Positions 1 to 6,298 of a DNA stretch of 8,651 bases are shown here, one piece after another (the stretch's first letter is position 1; every line of letters begins with the position of its first letter). A program made the translations under genes and the position numbers. Source of the stretch: Clostridiales bacterium. Its GTDB lineage: Bacteria; Bacillota; Clostridia; Caldicoprobacterales; UBA3941. The notes under the pieces were generated by a model. It was not told the DNA's origin. It saw only the letters and a program-made list of their open reading frames with translations, and searched no databases. The stretch is from contig JAAYKZ010000277.1 of assembly GCA_012522165.1 (NCBI GenBank), positions 1 through 8,651 on the forward strand. Reading direction: 5' to 3'.

Positions 1-603
1 TATGCTATAGGATATGTGTCCACAGGTTCCCTAAATGATACCGTTAAAGCATTGAAGATTGATGGAGTAGCACCTAAAACGGAAAATATTAAGTCTGGAG
101 ATTATAAACTTGCGAGACCTTTTAATATAGCCACCAAAGATGAAATAAGCGAATTAGCCCAAGACTTTATTGATTTTATAATGAGCAAAGAGGGGCAAGA
201 GGTGGTTGCAGAATCTTATATAAGTATCCATGATAATGCTAATCCATACAACGGAACAAAGTCATCGGGTAAAATTGTAGTAGCTGGTTCTTCCTCAGTT
301 ACACCTGTAATGGAAAAATTAAGAGAAGCATATTTAGAAATAAATCCTAATGCATCTATTGAAGTCCAGCAAAGTGATTCATCAGCAGGAATGCAGGCAG
401 TTATAGATGGTACTGCAGATATTGGAATGGCTTCCAGAGAATTAAAAGAAAGTGAAAAAGCAGAACTATATGACCTAGCCATAGCTATAGACGGTATAGC
501 AGTGATTGTAAATCCCGAAAATCCCATTAATGATTTATCTGTTGAAGAGGTAAAAAAAATATATATTGGAGAAATCCTAACCTGGAGCGAAATAAGTGAA
601 TAA
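1..603 (+). CDS. pstS: Phosphate-binding protein PstS, 5'-truncated by the window, with an extra N-terminal half-domain at its C-terminus
   Basis: Extracytoplasmic phosphate-binding component of the Pst ABC importer. The reading frame is open from base 1, so the start and signal peptide lie outside; 200 codons are visible. Residues 1-75 match the C-terminal half of PstS: an AIGYVS motif near the window start, a YKLARPF hinge segment, and the FIDFIMSKEGQ helix that normally ends the protein. After a short linker (NPYNGTKSSG) the sequence starts a second PstS domain at about base 265, with the phosphate-binding loop AGSSSVTP, then SDSSAG, DIGMASREL, DGIAVIVNPENP and GEILTWSEI. It stops there, before the expected GSGTR-type loop, and pstC follows 13 bases later. 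The second copy is therefore only about half a domain, with no room for the rest. Family assignment is secure; the complete architecture is unknown because the 5' part is missing. Confidence 0.93.
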   Translation, partial: YAIGYVSTGSLNDTVKALKIDGVAPKTENIKSGDYKLARPFNIATKDEISELAQDFIDFIMSKEGQEVVAESYISIHDNANPYNGTKSSGKIVVAGSSSVTPVMEKLREAYLEINPNASIEVQQSDSSAGMQAVIDGTADIGMASRELKESEKAELYDLAIAIDGIAVIVNPENPINDLSVEEVKKIYIGEILTWSEISE

Positions 604-610
604 GGTAGGG
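602..610 (+). promoter_or_regulatory. Shine-Dalgarno site of pstC
   Basis: AAGGTAGGG overlaps the pstS stop codon and lies six bases before the ATG at 617. It supports that ATG over the in-frame GTG at 596, which lies upstream of this site and inside pstS. Confidence 0.7.
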
Positions 611-616
611 ATAAAT

Positions 617-1474
617 ATGAAATCAAAATTCTTAGAAAAGTTAATGGAAATTGTATTCTTTATATCCGCTTGTGTTTCAATTATTTCAGTAATTCTTATT
701 TGCTTCTTCATATTTGTCAATGGTTTTCCTGCCATTGCAGAGATAGGCGTTTTTAAATTCCTACTAGGGAAAGACTGGTCTCCCAGCAATGTCCCTCCAT
801 CCTTTGGAATATTTCCCATGATACTTGGTTCCCTATATGTAACAGCTGGCGCTATAATCATTGGTGTTCCCATTGGCGTACTGACTGCCATTTATCTAGC
901 CAAATTCTGTCCAAAAAAACTATATAATTTTTTAAAACCTGCTGTAAATCTTATGGCAGGTATTCCTTCCATTGTTTATGGATTCTTTGGACTTGTGGTA
1001 TTAGTGCCATTATCCAAGAATATTTTTGGTGGTAATGGATATAGCATAATAACTGCATCATTTCTTTTAGGAGTTATGATACTACCAACTATTATAAGTT
1101 TATCGGAGGCAGCTATTAGAGCGGTACCACGAAGCTATTACGAAGGCTCAGTGGCACTTGGCGCAACCCATGAATACTCTACTATCTTTGCAGTAGTTCC
1201 TGCTGCTAAATCAGGCATAATAGCCTCTATTATTCTTGGTATAGGTAGAGCCATAGGTGAAACAATAGCTGTTGTAATGGTGGCAGGTAATCAAGCTCGT
1301 ATGCCAGCAGGGTTAACTAAGGGTATACGTACTTTAACAGCCAATATAGTAATTGAGATGGGTTATGCTGCAGAATTACATAGAGGTGCACTCATAGGAA
1401 CAGGTGTTGTTCTATTTGTATTCATTTTGCTCATAAATGGTATATTCTCCGTAGTAAAAAGGAGGATGGCATAG
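617..1474 (+). CDS. pstC: Phosphate ABC transporter permease PstC
   Basis: One of the two membrane subunits forming the phosphate channel of the Pst importer. The 285-residue protein has about six hydrophobic segments (roughly residues 12-34, 68-93, 115-135, 143-163, 200-222 and 258-281). The binding-protein-dependent permease (EAA) loop, which contacts PstB, is at about 176-201, beginning EGSVALGATHEY and followed by GIGRAIGETIAV. The GIPSIVYGFFGL segment at 115-126 is typical of PstC/PstA. It is called PstC rather than PstA from its place directly after pstS and before a second permease, and from its longer first periplasmic loop containing DWSPSNVPPSFG. The start is set at ATG 617 by a well-spaced Shine-Dalgarno site. 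The gene begins 13 bases after pstS, and its TAG is directly followed by the pstA ATG, suggesting coupled translation. Length is normal for the family. Confidence 0.96.
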   Translation: MKSKFLEKLMEIVFFISACVSIISVILICFFIFVNGFPAIAEIGVFKFLLGKDWSPSNVPPSFGIFPMILGSLYVTAGAIIIGVPIGVLTAIYLAKFCPKKLYNFLKPAVNLMAGIPSIVYGFFGLVVLVPLSKNIFGGNGYSIITASFLLGVMILPTIISLSEAAIRAVPRSYYEGSVALGATHEYSTIFAVVPAAKSGIIASIILGIGRAIGETIAVVMVAGNQARMPAGLTKGIRTLTANIVIEMGYAAELHRGALIGTGVVLFVFILLINGIFSVVKRRMA

Positions 1475-2320
1475 ATGAACAGGTTAAGTAGGTTAAGTAG
1501 GTTAAGTAGATTAATTAGATACACGATAAAATTCTCAGCTATTATCACTTTTGGAGTACTGTTCTTTATAATAGTATATATTTTAGTTAGAGGTATCCCT
1601 TATCTAAAACCCTCATTATTTGCATTAGAATACACTACAGAAAATGTATCGTTACTACCAGCAATAATAACCACTATTATAATGACAGTTCTGGCTCTTT
1701 TGATTTCGGCTCCTATTGGAATATTTACAGGATTTTATCTGGTGGAGTATGCGCGAAGTGGTAACAAATTAGTTGAGATAATTCGGATTACAACGGAAAC
1801 CCTGTCGGGTATACCATCTATTGTATATGGGCTATTTGGCTTATTGTTTTTTGTAACAGCTTTAGGTTGGAGCTTCTCAATAATTGCTGGTGCTTTTACC
1901 TTGGCAATAATGATTTTGCCTTTAATAATAAGATCGACAGAAGAAGCACTATTGACAGTGCCAAATTTGCTTAGAGAAGCCAGTTATGGATTAGGTGCAG
2001 GTAAGCTTCGAACTATATTTAGAATAGTACTACCTTCTGCAATGCCTGGAATACTAGCTGGAATAATCCTGTCTATAGGCAGGATAGTTGGTGAGACAGC
2101 AGCACTTATTTACACAGCTGGTACAGTGGCCAAGATACCAGAAAACTTATTTGCATCAGGCAGAACCCTTGCTATACACATGTATGTTTTATCAAGCGAG
2201 GGATTATATACTAACCAAGCCTATGCAACAGCAGTAGTGTTATTAATTGTAGTAATAGGCATTAATGCTTTATCTACCACTATATCTAAAAAGTTAACAA
2301 AGGGGAATATAGATGGATAA
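1475..2320 (+). CDS. pstA: Phosphate ABC transporter permease PstA
   Basis: Second channel subunit of the Pst importer, 281 residues with about six membrane segments (roughly 18-39, 62-90, 110-130, 134-152, 191-214 and 248-268). The EAA loop is at 168-193 (REASYGLGAGKLRTIF), followed by LSIGRIVGETAAL; GIPSIVYGLFGL at 112-123 mirrors PstC. The ATG immediately follows the pstC stop and is served by AAGGAGG at 1459-1465, nine bases upstream. The gene end overlaps the pstB start by 8 bases. The cytoplasmic N-terminus is odd: residues 3-11 are three consecutive Arg-Leu-Ser triplets encoded by a 9-bp tandem DNA repeat, with a fourth degenerate unit (RLI). The protein is otherwise an ordinary PstA, so the repeat probably only lengthens the basic tail before the first membrane helix (inference). 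Confidence 0.96.
   Translation: MNRLSRLSRLSRLIRYTIKFSAIITFGVLFFIIVYILVRGIPYLKPSLFALEYTTENVSLLPAIITTIIMTVLALLISAPIGIFTGFYLVEYARSGNKLVEIIRITTETLSGIPSIVYGLFGLLFFVTALGWSFSIIAGAFTLAIMILPLIIRSTEEALLTVPNLLREASYGLGAGKLRTIFRIVLPSAMPGILAGIILSIGRIVGETAALIYTAGTVAKIPENLFASGRTLAIHMYVLSSEGLYTNQAYATAVVLLIVVIGINALSTTISKKLTKGNIDG
1481..1516 (+). repeat. 9-bp tandem repeat inside the start of pstA
   Basis: Three perfect head-to-tail copies of AGGTTAAGT occupy 1481-1507, followed by a fourth copy at 1508-1516 that matches at 7 of 9 positions. The unit is a multiple of three, so copy changes would add or remove Arg-Leu-Ser without breaking the frame. The array begins 3 bases after the pstA ATG. Confidence 0.9.
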
Positions 2321-3062
2321 GATAAAAATCGAAAATTTAAATTTATATTATAATGATTTTCAAGCACTGAAAAACATTAATATGAGTACACAGCAGAATA
2401 AGATAACAGCCTTTATAGGTCCTTCCGGTTGCGGAAAATCTACTCTATTAAAGACTTTGAATAGAATGAACGATTTAGTTGAAGGATGTAGGATCACTGG
2501 AAAAGTATTGTTGGATAATGAAGATATCTATGGTAACATAGATGTAAATATGCTAAGAAAACGGGTTGGCATGGTTTTTCAAAAACCAAATCCCTTTCCC
2601 ATGAGCATATATGACAACGTTGCATATGGGCCAAGGACCCATGGAATCAGGTCAAAACGAAAACTGGATGAAATTGTGGAAAGAAGCCTAAGACTTGGTG
2701 CTATATGGGACGAAGTTAAGGACAATTTGAACAAAAATGCTTTGCAGCTTTCTGGCGGACAACAGCAGAGAATTTGTATTGCAAGAGCCCTGGCAGTAAA
2801 TCCAGAGGTACTTTTAATGGATGAGCCCACTAGTGCATTAGATCCTATTTCTACCTTAAAAATTGAAGAAGTAATACAAACATTAAAGAAAGATTATACC
2901 ATAGTAATCGTAACTCATAATATGCAACAAGCAACTAGAGTATCAGACAAAACAGCATTCTTTCTTTTAGGAGAGCTAATTGAGTATGAGGATACCGAAA
3001 TTCTTTTCTCAACACCCAAGGATCAACGTACCGAAGATTATATAACAGGTAGATTTGGTTAA
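2313..3062 (+). CDS. pstB: Phosphate ABC transporter ATP-binding protein PstB
   Basis: Cytoplasmic ATPase that powers the PstCA channel. All ABC motifs are intact in the 249-residue protein: Walker A GPSGCGKST at 36-44, Q-loop Gln90 in VFQKPNPFPMSIYDN, signature LSGGQQQR at 146-153, Walker B VLLMDEP at 166-172, D-loop SALDP at 174-178, and the switch histidine at 202 in VTHNMQQA. The FQKPNPFPMSIYDNVAYGPR stretch and the C-terminal DYITGRFG are hallmarks of PstB rather than other ABC ATPases. The ATG lies within the last codons of pstA (8-base overlap), with AGGGGAA at 2301-2307 as ribosome-binding site. Length is normal for PstB. Thirty-three bases separate it from phoU. Confidence 0.98.
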   Translation: MDKIKIENLNLYYNDFQALKNINMSTQQNKITAFIGPSGCGKSTLLKTLNRMNDLVEGCRITGKVLLDNEDIYGNIDVNMLRKRVGMVFQKPNPFPMSIYDNVAYGPRTHGIRSKRKLDEIVERSLRLGAIWDEVKDNLNKNALQLSGGQQQRICIARALAVNPEVLLMDEPTSALDPISTLKIEEVIQTLKKDYTIVIVTHNMQQATRVSDKTAFFLLGELIEYEDTEILFSTPKDQRTEDYITGRFG

Positions 3063-3079
3063 TAAATTCTTGATTTAAT

Positions 3080-3090
3080 AAGGAAGGTGA
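3080..3090 (+). promoter_or_regulatory. Shine-Dalgarno site that decides the phoU start
   Basis: AAGGAAGGTGA lies five bases before the GTG at 3096. The earlier in-frame GTG at 3087 is inside this site and cannot be served by it, so 3096 is preferred. Confidence 0.7.
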
Positions 3091-3095
3091 GTATA

Positions 3096-3758
3096 GTGAG
3101 AAGCAGGTTTGATAAAGAATTGGATTTGCTCAACAATGAACTAATTGAAATGGCAAGCCTTGTAGAAAAATCTATTGAAAATGTAACCCAAGCCCTAATC
3201 CATAAGGATGTAGAATTAGCAAAGGAAGTAATAGAAGCTGATAAAGAAATAGATAATATGGAAAATAATATTGAAGCCAGATGTCTTAGATTGATATTAC
3301 AGCAGCATCCAGTTGCTAGGGATTTGAGGTTAATATCATCCATATTAAAAATGATCACAGATTTGGAAAGAATAGGTGATCAAGCACAGGATATTGGTGA
3401 GATACTTTTAACCTTATCTAAACAAAATTTTAAAAGGGATTTAATTTATTTACCTAAAATGGCTGAGGCAACCATAAAGATGGTTAAAGAAAGTATTGAT
3501 GCCTTCGTAAACAGCGATATAGAGTTAGCAAATCAAGTAATTGAATATGATGATGTTGTAGATAATCTTTTTGTTACTATCAAAGATGAATTAATAACGT
3601 TAATAAGAGAAGATGTGGATTTTGGCGAGCAATCCATAGATTTATTAATGATAGCCAAATACTTTGAGCGCATTGGAGATCATGCACAAAATATTGCTGA
3701 ATGGGTAGTCTTTTCAATCACTGGAGAGCATGCAGGGGAGAGGAAGATACAGGATTAA
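3096..3758 (+). CDS. phoU: Phosphate transport regulatory protein PhoU
   Basis: Cytoplasmic negative regulator that in known systems links the Pst transporter to the PhoR-type kinase and restrains the Pho response when phosphate is plentiful. With the GTG start at 3096 the protein is 220 residues and begins MRSRFDKELD, matching the usual PhoU N-terminus. Two tandem three-helix repeats are visible, each with its acidic metal-binding motifs: EADKEIDNME near 47-56 and ERIGDQAQDI at 91-100 in the first; EYDDVVDNLF at 150-159 and ERIGDHAQNI at 191-200 in the second. The protein is predicted to be entirely helical with no membrane segment. It sits between pstB and the two-component genes, four bases before the regulator start, as expected for a relay between transporter and kinase. 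Length and motifs are normal. Confidence 0.96.
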   Translation: MRSRFDKELDLLNNELIEMASLVEKSIENVTQALIHKDVELAKEVIEADKEIDNMENNIEARCLRLILQQHPVARDLRLISSILKMITDLERIGDQAQDIGEILLTLSKQNFKRDLIYLPKMAEATIKMVKESIDAFVNSDIELANQVIEYDDVVDNLFVTIKDELITLIREDVDFGEQSIDLLMIAKYFERIGDHAQNIAEWVVFSITGEHAGERKIQD

Positions 3759-3762
3759 TGCC

Positions 3763-4446
3763 ATGTATAGGATTTATTGTGTGGAAGATGATGAGAATAT
3801 TAGAGAGTTAATTGTCTACGCATTAAGATCCAGTGGTTTTGAGGCTGTTGGTTTCGAGGATGGTAATGAATTTTCCAATGCTCTGAGTGTTTCGACTCCT
3901 GATTTAATTTTACTTGATATAATGCTACCTGGTGAAGATGGATTGCAAATCCTAGAAAGAATAAGAAAGAATCCCAAAACTAAAGATATTCCTATAATTA
4001 TAATTTCAGCAAAAACCTCTGAATTTGACAAAGTCAAGGGTTTAGATTTAGGAGCAGATGACTACATTACAAAACCTTTTGGTGTTATGGAACTTATTTC
4101 ACGAGTAAGAGCCTTATTTAGAAGAACCGCTTCCTTAACGCCATCTACAACAGATATTAGTTACAAGGATATAGTTTTAGATTATGAAAAAAGAATAGTT
4201 AAAGTTAATGGTGAACCTGTTCGATTAACCTATAAAGAATTTGAGCTATTATATTATCTATTGAACAATCAGGGAATAGTCCTAACCCGTAATAGCATTA
4301 TGAATCATGTTTGGGGATATGATTTTGAAGGCGAAAGTCGCACAGTGGACGTTCATATTAGGTCATTACGGCAAAAATTAGGCAAAAGTGGCAGGATCAT
4401 AAAAACAGTTAGAAATGTAGGCTATAAGGTAGGGGAGGACACTTGA
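3763..4446 (+). CDS. phoP: Phosphate-regulon response regulator, PhoP/PhoB type (OmpR family)
   Basis: DNA-binding response regulator, 227 residues from ATG 3763. The receiver domain (about 1-120) has the acidic pocket E8-D9-D10, the phosphoacceptor D52 in LILLDIMLPGEDG, switch residue S82 in IIIISAK, and K104 in DYITKPF. The winged-helix effector domain covers about 130-227, with LTYKEFELLYYLL, a VWGYDF segment, the recognition-helix motif RTVDVHIRSLRQKLG, and the wing TVRNVGYKV. The 3763 start fits the receiver N-terminus (MYRIYCVEDDE). An in-frame ATG at 3730 would add 11 residues and overlap phoU. The Shine-Dalgarno site is weak (AGGA at 3751-3754). Adjacency to phoU and the downstream kinase makes a phosphate-regulon role likely; sequence alone shows only the OmpR family. 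Its TGA overlaps the phoR TTG start. Confidence 0.93.
   Translation: MYRIYCVEDDENIRELIVYALRSSGFEAVGFEDGNEFSNALSVSTPDLILLDIMLPGEDGLQILERIRKNPKTKDIPIIIISAKTSEFDKVKGLDLGADDYITKPFGVMELISRVRALFRRTASLTPSTTDISYKDIVLDYEKRIVKVNGEPVRLTYKEFELLYYLLNNQGIVLTRNSIMNHVWGYDFEGESRTVDVHIRSLRQKLGKSGRIIKTVRNVGYKVGEDT
4432..4438 (+). promoter_or_regulatory. Shine-Dalgarno site of phoR, supporting a TTG start
   Basis: GGGGAGG near the end of phoP precedes the TTG at 4443 by four bases. This is a little short but is the only strong site nearby, and the TTG gives the expected basic N-terminus (MKKRIYLN) before the first membrane helix. Confidence 0.6.
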
Positions 4447-6143
4447 AAAAAAGAATATATTTAAACTTGTTCCTTCTAGCATCTATAGCAGTTTTGTGTG
4501 TTGGCATATTGCTGGTTATGATCTTTTATAATTTTTACATAACAGAACAGAAGCAATCTCTAAGAGACTATTCTCATATAATGGTCAATATTTTAGAAAC
4601 TATGGAATTTAAAGATTTTGAAAGTATAACCAACATAGAAAATCTTGGTTATAGAATTACAGTAGTCGAAAACAATGGAAGAGTTATTTTTGATTCCACA
4701 ACAGATCCAACATATTTAGAAAATCATATTGGAAGAGAAGAAATACAAGAGGCTTTAGAAAAAGGTCATGGAGAATCTATTAGGTATTCAACTACTATAC
4801 AAAGAAATACTTATTATTATGCTATTCTACTCCCTAACAATTTAATATTAAGAATTTCCCGTGATTTTGATAGCATGATATCAGTATTTATGAAAATGAT
4901 ACCCGGAATAATTTTTATTATACTTTCAATAGTAATCATTTCTTTTATTATAGCACCTACACTTACAAGGAAAATTCTAAGACCTATAGAAGAGACTACA
5001 TTAAATATAGAAAGTATAATAAGCGGAAAAGAACCTCGTGACATTAACACCTATGACGAATTGCTTCCTTTTATACAGGCTGTATCCAAACAGAATCAAA
5101 AAATAAATGCATATATAAGAGCCCTTAAGGAAAGAGCAGATACCTTAGAAACTGATACATCTAATATGAATGAGGGTTTGATTATAGTAGATAAAGATAA
5201 AAAAATATTATTAGCCAATCCAAGTAGCATAAGGATACTTGGAGGTATAGAAACCATATCCTACACAAACAACAGCTTTATAAGGCTATGTAGGAATCTA
5301 GAAATAAATCAAGCTCTTCATGATTGTATTAATATAATTGAGAGCAAGGATATCACCATTAAGTTATCTGACAAATATCTTAATATCTTAATTAATCCGA
5401 TAATGAGCGAAGAAGCCATCCAAGGCGCACTTATTTTATTAGTAGATTATACAGAAAAATATAAACTAGAGATGGCAAGAAGAGAGTTTTCCAGTAATGT
5501 ATCCCATGAACTAAAGACACCTTTGACCATCATAAATGGTTATGCAGAAATGATAGAAACTGGTATGGCAAAACAAGAAGATATAAAAAGATTCTCTAGA
5601 ATTATAAGAGAAGAAGGAACAAGGCTACTGTTTCTAATAGATTCTATAATGAGGCTTTCAAAAATAGAAGAAAAACAGGTAAAAGAATATTCTCCAATTG
5701 ATATATATTCTATTGCAAAAGATATAGTAAAAAGACTATCAATTGTAGCATTAGATAAAAACATTGATGTAAGTATATATGGTAATAAGACTATAATAAA
5801 TGCCAACCAAACAATGATAGAGGAGTTATTATATAATCTCATTGACAACGGTATCAAATATACAAAGCCTTTAGGAAAAGTAAATGTAGATATCAAAAAA
5901 GATAAAGAGCACTGTTATATAAAGGTTTCCGATACTGGGATAGGTATTCCCAAGGAGGATCAAGATAGGATTTTTGAACGATTTTATACTGTAGATAAAA
6001 GTAGATCAAGAAAGACCAAGAGCACAGGTCTAGGCCTTTCTATAGTAAAGCATATAGTAGGCTATCATAATGGTAGAATAGAGCTTGAAAGTGAAGAAAA
6101 TAGAGGAACAGAGATAACAGTAATACTGCCAAGAAACTTATAA
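4443..6143 (+). CDS. phoR: Phosphate-regulon sensor histidine kinase, PhoR type
   Basis: Membrane sensor kinase, 566 residues, starting at a TTG that overlaps the regulator stop (TTGA). Domains in order: first membrane helix about 8-32; an extracytoplasmic domain of about 115 residues containing YRITVVENNGRVIFDST and a GREEIQEALEKG segment, the Cache/PAS-like fold common in Gram-positive PhoR; second membrane helix about 153-173; HAMP-like linker about 170-225; cytoplasmic PAS domain about 240-340 (NEGLIIVDKDKKILLANPS); HisKA dimerisation domain with phosphoacceptor His355 in NVSHELKTPLT; and an HATPase domain with N-box NLIDNGIKYT (465-474), G1 box DTGIGIP (497-503), F-box FERFYTVD and G2 box GLGLS (529-533). 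All catalytic motifs are intact. It is the expected kinase for the adjacent regulator. Phosphate specificity is inferred from context, since PhoR/WalK/ResE kinases share this layout. Confidence 0.92.
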   Translation: MKKRIYLNLFLLASIAVLCVGILLVMIFYNFYITEQKQSLRDYSHIMVNILETMEFKDFESITNIENLGYRITVVENNGRVIFDSTTDPTYLENHIGREEIQEALEKGHGESIRYSTTIQRNTYYYAILLPNNLILRISRDFDSMISVFMKMIPGIIFIILSIVIISFIIAPTLTRKILRPIEETTLNIESIISGKEPRDINTYDELLPFIQAVSKQNQKINAYIRALKERADTLETDTSNMNEGLIIVDKDKKILLANPSSIRILGGIETISYTNNSFIRLCRNLEINQALHDCINIIESKDITIKLSDKYLNILINPIMSEEAIQGALILLVDYTEKYKLEMARREFSSNVSHELKTPLTIINGYAEMIETGMAKQEDIKRFSRIIREEGTRLLFLIDSIMRLSKIEEKQVKEYSPIDIYSIAKDIVKRLSIVALDKNIDVSIYGNKTIINANQTMIEELLYNLIDNGIKYTKPLGKVNVDIKKDKEHCYIKVSDTGIGIPKEDQDRIFERFYTVDKSRSRKTKSTGLGLSIVKHIVGYHNGRIELESEENRGTEITVILPRNL

Positions 6144-6180
6144 ATAATCTTCTTGTGCTAGACTTTTTATAAATTATATT

Positions 6181-6221
6181 ATAATGAGCTATTGACGATT
6201 CCCTCATCAATAGCTCATTAT
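6181..6221. terminator. Inverted repeat between convergent phoR and hppA, probable bidirectional terminator
   Basis: A perfect 15-bp inverted repeat (arms 6181-6195 and 6207-6221, 11-base loop) lies 37 bases after the phoR stop and 77 bases after the hppA stop on the other strand. It may extend through TATATT (6175-6180) pairing with AATATA (6226-6231) across a four-base bulge. Neither side carries a clean run of T; the + side continues as TGTGAATATA and the - side as AATATAATTT. Position between convergent operons favours a two-way terminator, but the weak tail leaves efficiency uncertain. Confidence 0.6.
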
Positions 6222-6298
6222 TGTGAATATAGTCATAACTTACAACTATCAGAATAGGTTAAATCATGTTTATCTTATCTCATTTTTATAACTTAAGT

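Noticed and set aside
596..616. Earlier GTG start for pstC at 596
   Set aside because: It overlaps the end of pstS and lies upstream of the Shine-Dalgarno site that fits ATG 617.
3730..3762. Earlier in-frame ATG for the response regulator at 3730
   Set aside because: It overlaps the end of phoU and adds a basic stretch before the conserved receiver start; MYRIYCVEDDE at 3763 fits the family.
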